Assembly: GCA_002492725.1 (NCBI GenBank)
Contig: DLAF01000032.1
Span: forward strand, 23,124 to 53,080
DNA from: Lachnospiraceae bacterium UBA7054
GTDB lineage: Bacteria > Bacillota > Clostridia > Lachnospirales > Lachnospiraceae
Direction of reading: 5' to 3'
DNA length: 29,957 bases
In this document: piece by piece, positions 1 to 7,579 of the stretch
Position numbering within the stretch: position 1 is the first letter of the stretch
Layout: every line of letters starts with the position of its first letter
Made by a program: the position numbers and the translations under genes
Notes under the pieces: model-generated
What the model saw: the letters and a program-made list of their open reading frames with translations, nothing else
The model's database searches: none
What the model was told of the DNA's origin: nothing

Positions 1-23
1 GGGTTCGAGCCCCATTGCTTCCA
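1..23 (+). tRNA. tRNA, 3' end only (isotype unknown)
   Basis: The first bases can be read as the end of a tRNA: half of the T stem (GGG), a seven-base T loop TTCGAGC, the 3' T stem CCCAT, a seven-base acceptor strand TGCTTCC and discriminator A. CCA is not encoded. The anticodon lies outside the window, so the amino acid cannot be named. A strong intrinsic terminator follows 16 bases later, as expected for a stable RNA gene. It could instead be the tail of a tRNA-like sequence. Confidence 0.55.
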
Positions 24-39
24 TCTGATCTACATAAAA

Positions 40-66
40 GAAGTCGGGTATTCCGGCTTCTTTTTT
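40..66 (+). terminator. Intrinsic terminator after the tRNA
   Basis: An eight-base-pair stem (GAAGTCGG with CCGGCTTC, one G-T pair) closes a five-base loop and is followed directly by six T residues. It ends the transcript carrying the tRNA and lies upstream of the MATE gene. Confidence 0.85.
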
Positions 67-113
67 CATCAGCGGGAAGTGGAAGCGCGCATCGCAAGGG
101 AGGATTGTTGAAG

Positions 114-1484
114 ATGTCAGTGTATGTGAAGAATATGACGACGGGAAAGCCGTCAAAGCTTCTGCTTACGTTTGCGTTTTCCCTGATGGCGGGAAATGTT
201 TTTCAGCAATTGTATACCGTGGTAGACACTATGGTGGTCGGAAAGGGATTGGGCGTTACCGCATTGGCGGCGCTGGGGGCCTCAGATTGGCTCAACTGGC
301 TGATGCTGGGGGTGATCCAGGGATTGACGCAGGGGTTTGGCATTCGTATGGCGCAGGAGTTTGGAGCGGGCAGAATGGAAGAGCTGAAAAAATGTATAGG
401 AAGCGCGACGGTGCTTTCTATGCTTTCGGCGCTGCTTTTGACGGCGGCAGGGCAGCTGGCGGCCGGACCTGTGCTCCTGCTCCTGCAGACGCCTTCGGAG
501 ATTATGGAGTTTACGCTCCTCTATCTGCGGATCATGTTTGCCGGCGTGCCCATTGTCATGCTCTACAATCTGCTGGCCTGCATCCTGCGATCCATGGGGG
601 ATGGCAGGACACCCTTGAATGCGATGATCGTAGCGTCTTTGACCAATATCGGTCTGGACTGCCTCTTTGTTTTGGTCTTTCATTGGGGCATCGCGGGCGC
701 TGCCGCGGCCACGCTGATCTCGCAGGCAGTCTCAAGCGGATTCTGTTTCTACTATATTAAAAGGCTGACGATTCTGAAATTGGAAAAGGAGGACTTTCGC
801 CTGCGGGAAGAACTCACAAGAAAGCTCTTTTTTCTGGGGCTGCCTATGGCTTTCCAGAACGGGATCATTGCGGTGGGCGGCATGATCGTGCAGTTTGTGG
901 TAAATACTTACGGCGTCCTCTTTATCGCAGGATTTACGGCGACCAACAAACTGTACGGCCTTTTGGAGATCGCGGGAACTTCCTACGGCTATGCCATGGT
1001 GACGTATGTGGGACAGAATCTGGGTGCGGGCAGATTGGATCGCATTCGCGGCGGTATGCGGGCGGCAATGGGGATCGCCATGATCACTTCTGTCGTGATC
1101 GCGGTCTGTATGCTTGTTTTTGGGAGAGGGATCTTAGGGCTGTTTATTTCAGGAAGCCCGGAGGTGGTGGAACAGACCATGCAGATCGCATACTTTTATC
1201 TGGCGGTCATGAGTATCTGTCTGCCCATTCTCTATGTGCTCCATGTGACCCGTTCCGCCCTGCAGGGTATGGGCAATACGGTGCTCCCCATGTTGTCCGG
1301 CGTGGCGGAATTTGTGATGCGCACCCTCTCGGTGATTTGTTTGCCGATGCTGTTTGGAGAGACGGGGATCTTTTTTGCCGAGATCGCGGCCTGGCTGGGA
1401 GCGGACGTGGTGTTGGTCATCAGTTACTTTGTGGTGACGGGGAAGCTGGAAACAAGGATGACTAGTATAGTCAATGAAAAATAG
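114..1484 (+). CDS. MATE family efflux transporter
   Basis: Predicted 456-residue polytopic membrane protein of the MATE (multidrug and toxin extrusion) family, which exports drugs or cationic metabolites using a Na+ or H+ gradient. The N-terminal stretch NVFQQLYTVVDTMVVGKGLG and the following ALAALGASDW segment are typical of the family. The length fits a 12-helix MATE protein, and the second half starts near residue 235 with a similar helix pattern (LFFLGLPMAFQNGI). The ATG at 114 is chosen because AAGGGAGG lies 10 bases upstream; an earlier in-frame start would run into the tRNA and terminator. No separate promoter is obvious between the terminator and the gene. The substrate cannot be read from sequence. 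Confidence 0.9.
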   Translation: MSVYVKNMTTGKPSKLLLTFAFSLMAGNVFQQLYTVVDTMVVGKGLGVTALAALGASDWLNWLMLGVIQGLTQGFGIRMAQEFGAGRMEELKKCIGSATVLSMLSALLLTAAGQLAAGPVLLLLQTPSEIMEFTLLYLRIMFAGVPIVMLYNLLACILRSMGDGRTPLNAMIVASLTNIGLDCLFVLVFHWGIAGAAAATLISQAVSSGFCFYYIKRLTILKLEKEDFRLREELTRKLFFLGLPMAFQNGIIAVGGMIVQFVVNTYGVLFIAGFTATNKLYGLLEIAGTSYGYAMVTYVGQNLGAGRLDRIRGGMRAAMGIAMITSVVIAVCMLVFGRGILGLFISGSPEVVEQTMQIAYFYLAVMSICLPILYVLHVTRSALQGMGNTVLPMLSGVAEFVMRTLSVICLPMLFGETGIFFAEIAAWLGADVVLVISYFVVTGKLETRMTSIVNEK

Positions 1485-1542
1485 AGGATGCCCAAAAGAA
1501 GAAATGGCTGCCGGCGCATAGCAAAAGAAAAGCGGCCGGATA

Positions 1543-2286
1543 TTACGTCCAGCCGCCGTCCATCGTGATGATCTGTCCGGTCAGATAGTCGGGGCCATGC
1601 AGAAGAGAGAGGACAAGGCGGGCAACTTCTTTTGGTTGACCGATTCGGTCGGCCGGGATTTCCGCCCTTAATGCTTCCAGATCCTCCGCGGAAAAGCCGC
1701 GGTTCATGTCCGTGTCGATCAGGCCGCAGGCGATGGCATTGACCTGGATACCGCTGGGAGCGAGTTCCTTGGCAAGGGCTTTGGTAAAGGCGTTGACCCC
1801 GCCTTTTGAGGCGGAGTAGGCCACTTCCATGGAAGCCCCCACGTTTCCCCAGACGGAGGAGATATTCAGGATTTTCCCGGCATGGCGCTGTAACATCAGG
1901 GGGATGGCCAGGCGGCAGGTGTAGAACAGGGCGTTTAGATTGACATCCATCAGGGACTGCCATTCTTCTGTGCTCATTTCGTGCAGCAGCCCTACGTGGG
2001 AAACGCCCGCATTGTTGACTAATACAGTCAACTCACTGATTTCCGAAAAGACCCGTTCCACGTCCTGTGGATTGCCCATATCCGCTAAAATAGGCGTACA
2101 GCGGATGGAAAAAGTCTCTGACAGGCGATGTGACAGGTGTGTCAGTTCCGTTTCGGAGTGTCGGCAGGTAAGACACAGGTCATAGCCTTTGGCGGCAAGC
2201 GCTTCTGCGATGGCGCGGCCAATGCCCCGGGAGGCTCCGGTCACAAGAGCGGTTTTCGGTGCGGCTGCATAGGGATGTGCTGTCAT
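1543..2286 (-). CDS. SDR family oxidoreductase, FabG-like
   Basis: 247-residue classical short-chain dehydrogenase/reductase, cytoplasmic and NAD(P)H-dependent. Visible motifs are the nucleotide-binding TGASRGIG near residue 14, NNAG near residue 88, the catalytic Ser in NISSVWG, Tyr157 and Lys161 in YSASKGG, and the C-terminal LTGQIITMDGGW typical of FabG-type proteins. FabG reduces 3-oxoacyl-ACP in fatty acid synthesis, but this copy stands alone and away from other fab genes, so it may act on another carbonyl substrate. The start at 2286 is preceded by AAAGGAATC; an upstream in-frame ATG lacks a good site. It converges with the MATE gene and is divergent from trxB. Confidence 0.88.
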   Translation of the reverse strand: MTAHPYAAAPKTALVTGASRGIGRAIAEALAAKGYDLCLTCRHSETELTHLSHRLSETFSIRCTPILADMGNPQDVERVFSEISELTVLVNNAGVSHVGLLHEMSTEEWQSLMDVNLNALFYTCRLAIPLMLQRHAGKILNISSVWGNVGASMEVAYSASKGGVNAFTKALAKELAPSGIQVNAIACGLIDTDMNRGFSAEDLEALRAEIPADRIGQPKEVARLVLSLLHGPDYLTGQIITMDGGWT

Positions 2287-2434
2287 GGCGTTTGATTCCT
2301 TTTTCTTTCTATCTAATATTTTTATCAATAATTTTTTATGATCTGCAAAGATTATACTACAGACGGCAGAGAAAGTCATCTGCGCAAAGAATGAGACAGG
2401 GTGTCGGAAAGAAGCTTTGGCATGGAGGTGTATT
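2287..2434. promoter_or_regulatory. Divergent SDR/trxB promoter region
   Basis: AT-rich spacer between two divergent genes, so it must hold both start signals. On the plus strand TATACT at 2353-2358 is a fair -10 for trxB, without a convincing -35. On the minus strand TTGCAG with an 18-bp spacer and TAAAAA is a weak candidate for the SDR gene. No clear operator was seen. Confidence 0.4.
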
Positions 2435-3343
2435 ATGTATGATTTGATTATTATCGGCGCGGGTCCGGCGGGACTCTCGGCGGCAGTTTACGGCAAAAGG
2501 GCCGGACTTGATCTTTTGGTGATCGAGCAGACGCCCATGGGAGGCGGACAGGTCATAAACACCTACGAGGTGGATAATTATCTGGGACTGCCGGGCATAG
2601 GCGGCTTTGAGCTGGGACAGAAGTTTAGGCAGCACGCGGACGGGCAGGGCGCGGCTTTTCATATCGGAACGGTTGAAAAGGTCAGTGCCGAAGGTGAAAA
2701 AAAGAGTGTGACGCTTGCGGATGGTACGGTTTTTGAGGCGCGGGCGTTGATTCTTGCGGGCGGCGCGGAGCATGCGAAGCTGGGTGTCCCGGGGGAGGAT
2801 ACTTTTCGGGGACAGGGCGTATCTTACTGCGCCACCTGCGACGGTGCCTTTTTTAAGAAGCGGGATGTGGCGGTGATTGGCGGCGGCGATGTGGCGGTCG
2901 AGGATGCAATCTATCTGTCCAGATTCTGCCGTAAAGTCTGGCTGATCCACAGGCGGGACAGCCTGCGGGCGGCGAAGAGCCTGCAGGAGAAACTTTTTGC
3001 CTGTGAAAATGTGGAGGTGGTTTGGGACAGTGTGCTCCTTGCAATCGAAGGGAGTGATCTGGTAGAGAAGATCAGGATCCATAATCAAAAGGACGAGACG
3101 GAGCGGGAGATTTCCGTTGAGGGAGTCTTTATTGCAGTGGGGATGCATCCTGATACGGAAGCTTACAGAGAGTTGGTCGCCTGTGACGAGAGCGGCTGGC
3201 TGATTGCCGGGGAGGACTGTAAAACAAATGTGCCCGGGATTTTTGCAGCGGGGGATATCCGCACAAAAAGTCTGCGGCAGATCGTGACGGCCGTCGCTGA
3301 CGGCGCCTGTGCGGTGGCATCCGTGGAACGTTATCTTTCTTAA
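2435..3343 (+). CDS. trxB: Thioredoxin-disulfide reductase
   Basis: 302-residue FAD/NADPH flavoenzyme that reduces thioredoxin, supplying electrons for ribonucleotide reduction and disulfide repair in the cytoplasm. Sequence evidence: N-terminal FAD-binding GAGPAG, the redox-active CATC at Cys132-Cys135 within YCATCDGAFF, the NADPH-binding GGGDVAVEDA, and the C-terminal second FAD motif (FAAGDIR). The length matches bacterial TrxB (about 300-320). ATG 2435 has GGAGGTG five bases upstream. No thioredoxin gene is adjacent. Confidence 0.95.
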   Translation: MYDLIIIGAGPAGLSAAVYGKRAGLDLLVIEQTPMGGGQVINTYEVDNYLGLPGIGGFELGQKFRQHADGQGAAFHIGTVEKVSAEGEKKSVTLADGTVFEARALILAGGAEHAKLGVPGEDTFRGQGVSYCATCDGAFFKKRDVAVIGGGDVAVEDAIYLSRFCRKVWLIHRRDSLRAAKSLQEKLFACENVEVVWDSVLLAIEGSDLVEKIRIHNQKDETEREISVEGVFIAVGMHPDTEAYRELVACDESGWLIAGEDCKTNVPGIFAAGDIRTKSLRQIVTAVADGACAVASVERYLS

Positions 3344-3387
3344 ACCAGGGAAGAAATAACGGGTAAAGGCTTATAAAGATGCGGGGC

Positions 3388-3427
3388 TGTAACGGAGATG
3401 AAACAGAAAGATTACAGAAATGTTACA
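3388..3427. promoter_or_regulatory. WalR-like boxes, upstream pair
   Basis: On the minus strand, 3411-3427 reads TGTAAC-N5-TGTAAT, which fits the known Bacillus WalR consensus TGTWAH-N5-TGTWAH exactly. At 3388-3404 on the plus strand there is TGTAAC-N5-TGAAAC, with one mismatch. Both lie about 200-240 bases upstream of the NlpC/P60 hydrolase start. WalR controls peptidoglycan hydrolase genes in Firmicutes; action here is inferred from the match. Confidence 0.5.
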
Positions 3428-3558
3428 ACTGATTTCATCCGAAGATCGACAAGACTTGACATAACTTTTTGGGAGGTTGATGGCGAAGAATCCGACTTTT
3501 TGTGGAAAAGACACAATAACTTGCGCTTGCATGTGCGTAATGATGGTAGATGATGTGG

Positions 3559-3587
3559 TTGACAAAACGTAATTGCAATGCTATATT
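3559..3587 (+). promoter_or_regulatory. Sigma-A type promoter of the NlpC/P60 gene
   Basis: A perfect -35 TTGACA (3559-3564), a 17-bp spacer and -10 TATATT (3582-3587) lie just upstream of the hydrolase gene. Transcription should begin near 3594, immediately before or within the downstream WalR-like box. Confidence 0.75.
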
Positions 3588-3596
3588 ATAGCCAGA

Positions 3597-3613
3597 TGTA
3601 ACAATTCTGTAAC
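3597..3613 (+). promoter_or_regulatory. WalR-like box overlapping the transcription start
   Basis: TGTAAC-AATTC-TGTAAC is a perfect direct repeat matching the WalR consensus TGTWAH-N5-TGTWAH. It lies just downstream of the -10 element, a position that in other WalR targets would suggest repression rather than activation. It sits 18 bases before the hydrolase start codon. Confidence 0.6.
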
Positions 3614-3630
3614 AAATGAGGTATTTTTTA

Positions 3631-4965
3631 ATGAGAAAAAACAGAATGAAAATGACAGCATGTGCACTGGCAGCCATCATTGGATTTACGGGTACGGGAC
3701 TGGAAGCGCAGGCTACGGGAAACGCGGGAAGCGTTCTTTCTTCGGCCGGTATAGAGTATTCCCTGCAGGATGAGGAAAAGACGACCTCCTTATCGAATCT
3801 GAAAGAAGAATCCGACAAGGAAGCGGCACAAAAGGCGGGAGAACAGACGGAGATGCCCGATGCGGAGGGAGTCAGCGTCGGCAGTCTTCAGGTCGGCGGG
3901 TTTTCCGATTTGGTCAGCACCGCCGATGGGATCAGCAGAGCGCCGGAGAAAAAGATCCTGGACACCGTGGTGGTCAGTGAGGGATATACGAAAGATCTGC
4001 GGGAGGCGGCTGGAAACGGTCTGTCCGAGGAAGAAGAAAGTTTTAAGAATCTGGTGATCGCCAGAGTGAACGACTATGTGAATGTACGCAGCATTCCCAG
4101 TGAGGAAGGCGAGATCGTCGGTAAGCTTTACAATAAATCAGTGGGAAGCTTTATCGAGGAGCAGGATGGCTGGTATAAGATCAGCTCAGGTTCGGTGGAA
4201 GGCTATGTCAAAGGAGAATTTTGCGTGACCGGCGACGAAGCTGTGGATTATGCGAAGGAAGTGGGAACGCGAATTGCTACCGTCACGACGACGACTTTGA
4301 AGGTGCGTGAGCAGCCCGGACTGGATGAGACGGTCTTAGGTTTGGTACCGATCGAGGATGAATTGATCGTTACGGAAGAGCTGGACGGCTGGGTAAAGGT
4401 CAATATCGAGGAAGGTGACGGCTATGTTTCTTTGGATTACGTCACACTTTCTACGGAGTTTGTAAAGGCTGAGTCCATCGCGGAGGAGAACGCGAGACTG
4501 GCAAAGGAAGAAGAGGCCAGAAAGGCAGCGAAGGAAGCGGCAAAGAAAAAGACGGCGGAAAATGCAGCTTCCGGCGGCACAACCGAGGATGGCGGCAAGA
4601 CCTATGCCAGTCCTACAGGCAGCACGGGCGCAGATGTGGTACAGTTTGCGAAACAGTTTGTGGGCAACCCTTATGTGTACGGCGGCACCAGCCTGACAAA
4701 CGGTGCGGACTGCTCCGGTTTCGTTATGAGCGTATACAAAAACTTTGGTGTCAGCCTGCCTCATTCGTCAGCAGCTGATCGAAATGTGGGCGCGGCGGTG
4801 AACGGCATCGAGAACGCGCAGCCCGGCGATATCATCTGCTATTCGGGTCATGTGGGGATTTATGCAGGAAACGGTCAGATTGTGCACGCTTCGACATCCA
4901 GAACCGGTATCATCGTATCCAGTGCGACTTATCGTTCCATTCTTTCCATCAGGAGAATTTTCTAG
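3631..4965 (+). CDS. Secreted SH3b-NlpC/P60 peptidoglycan hydrolase
   Basis: 444-residue exported cell wall endopeptidase. Order: signal peptide (about residues 1-29, cleavage likely after AQA), a low-complexity linker, two SH3b wall-binding domains (about 145-205 and 210-275), a Lys/Ala/Glu-rich helical linker (about 285-315), and a C-terminal NlpC/P60 domain (about 335-444). The catalytic triad is visible as Cys361 in ADCSGF, His407 in GHVGIY and His419 in VHAS. Such enzymes cut stem-peptide bonds, usually D-Glu to diamino acid. ATG 3631 is preferred over the in-frame ATG 3616, because ATGAGG at 3616-3621 then serves as the ribosome binding site. A good promoter and WalR-like boxes lie upstream, and a terminator follows, so it is monocistronic. 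Confidence 0.93.
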   Translation: MRKNRMKMTACALAAIIGFTGTGLEAQATGNAGSVLSSAGIEYSLQDEEKTTSLSNLKEESDKEAAQKAGEQTEMPDAEGVSVGSLQVGGFSDLVSTADGISRAPEKKILDTVVVSEGYTKDLREAAGNGLSEEEESFKNLVIARVNDYVNVRSIPSEEGEIVGKLYNKSVGSFIEEQDGWYKISSGSVEGYVKGEFCVTGDEAVDYAKEVGTRIATVTTTTLKVREQPGLDETVLGLVPIEDELIVTEELDGWVKVNIEEGDGYVSLDYVTLSTEFVKAESIAEENARLAKEEEARKAAKEAAKKKTAENAASGGTTEDGGKTYASPTGSTGADVVQFAKQFVGNPYVYGGTSLTNGADCSGFVMSVYKNFGVSLPHSSAADRNVGAAVNGIENAQPGDIICYSGHVGIYAGNGQIVHASTSRTGIIVSSATYRSILSIRRIF

Positions 4966-4986
4966 AAAATTAAAAAAGGGAATCAG

Positions 4987-5016
4987 GAGGCGGTCTGAAA
5001 CAGGCTGCCTCTTTTT
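4987..5016 (+). terminator. Intrinsic terminator of the NlpC/P60 gene
   Basis: Hairpin GAGGC-G-GTCTG-AAA-CAGGC-T-GCCTC, with one central mismatch, is followed by five T residues. It lies 21 bases after the stop codon. Confidence 0.85.
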
Positions 5017-5051
5017 CTGCGCCCGGAGTAAAACTTCCCCTCTCGATTTTG

Positions 5052-5081
5052 TTGCAATGGAGAAGGCTGATATGCTATAAT
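5052..5081 (+). promoter_or_regulatory. Promoter of hpf
   Basis: A perfect -10 TATAAT at 5076-5081 with an upstream TGC (extended -10) is paired with TTGCAA at 5052-5057 over an 18-bp spacer. It directly precedes the hpf ribosome binding site. Confidence 0.7.
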
Positions 5082-5117
5082 ACAGACAAGTCATATCCAA
5101 TGAAAGGGATGAGTGCG

Positions 5118-5645
5118 ATGAAATTTATCATTGTAGGCAAAAATATCGAAGTGACGCCGGGACTGCGGACTGCGGTGGAGGATAAGATCGGTAAGCTGGA
5201 AAAGTTTTTTACCGAGGATACGGAGGTACATGTTACGCTCAGTGTGGAGAAGGATCGCCAAAAGATTGAGGTGACGATTCCTGTAAAGGGAAACATCATC
5301 CGTTCCGAGCAGGTCAGCAGCGATATGTATGTGTCCATCGACCTGGTGGAGGAGATTATTGAAAGGCAGCTTAAAAAGTACAAGCATAAGCTGGTGGACA
5401 AGAAACAGGGAACGGATTACTTCCGGCAGGAATTTATTGAAAAGGACTTTATGGATGAGGAGGAGGTAAAGATCATTCGCTCGAAGAAGTTTGACATCAA
5501 GCCCATGTATCCGGAGGATGCCTGTGTACAGATGGAACTTCTGGGCCATAACTTTTTCGTATTCTGCAATGCGGAGACTGACCAGGTAAATGTGGTCTAC
5601 AAGAGAAAGGGAAATACCTACGGCCTGATTGAACCGGAGGTGTAA
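5118..5645 (+). CDS. hpf: Ribosome hibernation promoting factor, long form
   Basis: 175-residue cytoplasmic protein that binds the 30S subunit and drives 100S ribosome dimer formation in slow growth. The N-terminal part (about 1-100) has the HPF/YfiA fold pattern, from MKFIIVGKNIEVTPGL to the helix VEEIIERQLKKYKHKL. The C-terminal part (about 115-175, starting near IIRSKKFDIKPM and ending near NVVYKRKGNTYGLIEPE) is the dimerization domain that defines the long form of Firmicutes. ATG 5118 is chosen over in-frame ATGs at 5100 and 5109, because AAAGGG at 5103-5108 is correctly spaced only for 5118. It has its own promoter and a terminator. Confidence 0.93.
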   Translation: MKFIIVGKNIEVTPGLRTAVEDKIGKLEKFFTEDTEVHVTLSVEKDRQKIEVTIPVKGNIIRSEQVSSDMYVSIDLVEEIIERQLKKYKHKLVDKKQGTDYFRQEFIEKDFMDEEEVKIIRSKKFDIKPMYPEDACVQMELLGHNFFVFCNAETDQVNVVYKRKGNTYGLIEPEV

Positions 5646-5658
5646 GAGTAAAGAAATG

Positions 5659-5685
5659 ACGGCGGGGCGATGCTCCCGCCGTTTT
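5659..5685. terminator. Terminator between hpf and the convergent 115-aa gene
   Basis: A perfect eight-base-pair stem (ACGGCGGG with CCCGCCGT) closes an eight-base loop; the T run is short on the plus strand. It sits between two converging genes and may serve both directions. Confidence 0.7.
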
Positions 5686-5693
5686 GACGGTAA

Positions 5694-6041
5694 TCAGAAC
5701 ATTCGATACAGCATCAGCTTTACCCGGTCTGCGGCAAGCTCAATTTCGGCGCGGTCTATCATCATACCGACTAAGAGAAGCTCACTGCTCTCGCCGGGAT
5801 CACCGCTGCCTGCCAGCTCCCAGTAAATATCGCCCATACCGTCGTTTTTTTGACCGTTCAGATAGTGTTCCAGTCGGGAGAGCCTGTCGGTATATGCCGG
5901 GTTAAAATCTGCTTCCATACGGATTGTGACATCATTCTCGGTTCGCTCGATCCGAGTGTCGATGCAGGCAGCCTCTACCGAAAAGAAAAACATGGTCAGT
6001 TCCTCTACGATCTTTGCGGTCTTTTTTTCTTCATGTGTCAT
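5694..6041 (-). CDS. Conserved hypothetical protein, partner of the DUF1576-like gene
   Basis: 115-residue soluble protein with no signal peptide or membrane segment; the family is not recognised. It begins with a charged helix (MTHEEKKTAKIVEELTMFFF), has a central strand-rich part and ends with a helix rich in Asp, Arg and Leu (MMIDRAEIELAADRVKLML). Its ATG overlaps the upstream stop codon as ATGA (6038-6041), so translation is coupled to the DUF1576-like membrane protein and the two probably work together. The role cannot be deduced from sequence alone. Confidence 0.75.
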   Translation of the reverse strand: MTHEEKKTAKIVEELTMFFFSVEAACIDTRIERTENDVTIRMEADFNPAYTDRLSRLEHYLNGQKNDGMGDIYWELAGSGDPGESSELLLVGMMIDRAEIELAADRVKLMLYRMF

Positions 6042-7366
6042 GGGTATCTCCGTTCCGCGCTTGATTCGCGTCCTTTCTTTTCCTGTTTATTTTTTTGTTC
6101 TTTCCTAATCTCATATCTTTTGAGGAAGCTCTCAAGGGCCGGAACGAGCACGATGGCAACCAGGCCTGTAGAGAAGCCATTGTTGTACAGATTCAGTCCG
6201 CCGTAGAGGGAGGAGGAACATACCGCAACTGCGGCGTGCAGCATGCCGGCGATGATTCCGGCAGGAATGCCGAACTGCCCGGCGATCGGGGCCAACCCGA
6301 CGGCAAATATGGCGGCCATCTGGATGCCCGGTGTGGTTGGCAGCATATGGGTAAAAAAGGTAGAAAGAAGGACGCCTGCCAGCACCGGCAAATAATTTTT
6401 GGCATGAACGCCGAATGCCGCAAAACCGAATGCAGTCAGAATAGCGCCAACAACAGGACCGGAAAGATCGCCGCCGATCAGCAGGATGTAAGTGGTGCAT
6501 ATCAGACCGACGAGCCCCATATTGACCAATGTGGTCGGCGCTCCGTCCATCAGGACAAAGTCTGTCACCGCACGTCCGGGGCGGCGCATCAGCTTCAGAA
6601 GGGAGCGCAGGCTGTCTCGTTTTAGAAACAGGCCGAAGAGCAGGGCTGCCGCAAAGTAGAGATACAGGCCTGTCAGCAGCCAGCAAGGGCGGCCGTAGCG
6701 CCAGATAAATACGTTGTTGCTCTTAAGGCCGAAGGATTGCAGAACACATACCATGACAAAGGCGAAAAGTCCTCCGGCAAACCCCATGTTAAAAAGGTTG
6801 TAGCCCATGTGCATGGAGGCGGTATGTACGGAAAGCGGCGGCAGCACGAAGCCGGAAAAAATACCGACGATCACGGCAATTGTCAGATTGACCGGAAAGG
6901 AAAATGGCAGCAGATACACAAGCTCCGTCACCATCGGTGCAAGACAGGAGCCGAAGAGCGCCGTGTAGATATAGCGGCTCATGGATGCATGGTGAAATCT
7001 TGCGTAGAGCCAGGTCCCAAACAGCATGGGCAGGACATTGACCGGATTTTTACCGAACAGGGCAAAGCCTGCGTTGATCAAAAGGACGGCCATGGTAAGT
7101 CCGGTAAAGGGGATTTTCTGTAAACGGATCAGAAGAATGGCCAGACTGAGGATCAGTCCCGCATTCAGGAAGGCGGCGCCAGAGCCGGCAAGCTCGAAGT
7201 AATCCGTGACCAGGGCATCCCTTGTTAGCACAATGGTGAGCATACCGTGTAAAAGTTCTTCCGGCGGAGCGAGAAGAATTGCGGTGAGGAACAAAAGCAG
7301 GGCAGTTGCGATGCTGAAGACGAACAGTTCCCGGCCCTCCAGTTTTTTGCGAATATTGTCTGTCAT
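6038..7366 (-). CDS. DUF1576-like polytopic membrane protein
   Basis: 442-residue integral membrane protein with roughly ten or more hydrophobic segments and short loops. I recognise it as resembling the DUF1576 family of clostridial membrane proteins of unknown function. The second half repeats the flavour of the first (glycine-rich helices such as FVLPPLSVHTASMHMGYNLF and AGQFGIPAGIIAGMLHAAV, and NGFSTGLVAIVLVP near the end), which suggests a transporter-like inverted duplication; that is inference. The start at 7366 has AAAGGAT seven bases upstream; longer in-frame starts lack a site and would overlap the promoter. It is the first gene of a two-gene operon. Confidence 0.8.
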   Translation of the reverse strand: MTDNIRKKLEGRELFVFSIATALLLFLTAILLAPPEELLHGMLTIVLTRDALVTDYFELAGSGAAFLNAGLILSLAILLIRLQKIPFTGLTMAVLLINAGFALFGKNPVNVLPMLFGTWLYARFHHASMSRYIYTALFGSCLAPMVTELVYLLPFSFPVNLTIAVIVGIFSGFVLPPLSVHTASMHMGYNLFNMGFAGGLFAFVMVCVLQSFGLKSNNVFIWRYGRPCWLLTGLYLYFAAALLFGLFLKRDSLRSLLKLMRRPGRAVTDFVLMDGAPTTLVNMGLVGLICTTYILLIGGDLSGPVVGAILTAFGFAAFGVHAKNYLPVLAGVLLSTFFTHMLPTTPGIQMAAIFAVGLAPIAGQFGIPAGIIAGMLHAAVAVCSSSLYGGLNLYNNGFSTGLVAIVLVPALESFLKRYEIRKEQKNKQEKKGRESSAERRYP

Positions 7367-7403
7367 AGGCAGATCCTTTCGTGAACGATTTGTATCTGTT
7401 CTT

Positions 7404-7432
7404 ATCATATCAGGATATGCAGCGAAGCACAA
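7404..7432 (-). promoter_or_regulatory. Promoter of the DUF1576-like operon
   Basis: On the minus strand TTGTGC (7427-7432), a 17-bp spacer and TATGAT (7404-7409) form a plausible sigma-A promoter 38 bases upstream of the start codon. The -10 lies inside the left arm of a perfect inverted repeat. Confidence 0.55.
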
Positions 7433-7443
7433 TCTGATATGAT
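7404..7443. repeat. Inverted repeat flanking the DUF1576-like promoter
   Basis: ATCATATCAG at 7404-7413 and its exact reverse complement CTGATATGAT at 7434-7443 are separated by 20 bases. The arm starts are 30 bases apart, close to three helical turns. One arm covers the -10 and the other lies just upstream of the -35. This is the layout of an operator bound by a regulator. No regulator gene is adjacent. Confidence 0.6.
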
Positions 7444-7499
7444 CCGTTGTTTATTCTATTTCCCTTCGAGCTGTTTTGTGCGCTGACATAACGGAATTT

Positions 7500-7529
7500 T
7501 GCCGCACATATATTAAAACAAGTGCGGCA
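7500..7529. repeat. Inverted repeat upstream of the M23 peptidase gene
   Basis: TGCCGCAC (7500-7507) and GTGCGGCA (7522-7529) are perfect eight-base arms around a 14-base AT-rich loop that contains a possible -10, TATATT (7509-7514). A CTGACA 20 bases upstream of that is too far for a good promoter. It could be an operator or an mRNA leader hairpin. Confidence 0.4.
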
Positions 7530-7579
7530 CGGCATTCTTTGCGGGGATGTACTTGTGCAGAAAAATGGCAGAGGTAGGA

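Noticed and set aside
1..23. Selenocysteine tRNA end
   Set aside because: The acceptor plus T stem is 12 base pairs as in ordinary tRNAs, not 13.
2357..3148. Minus-strand frame of 263 codons opposite trxB
   Set aside because: It fully overlaps the well-supported trxB gene, has no recognisable domain and no start signal.
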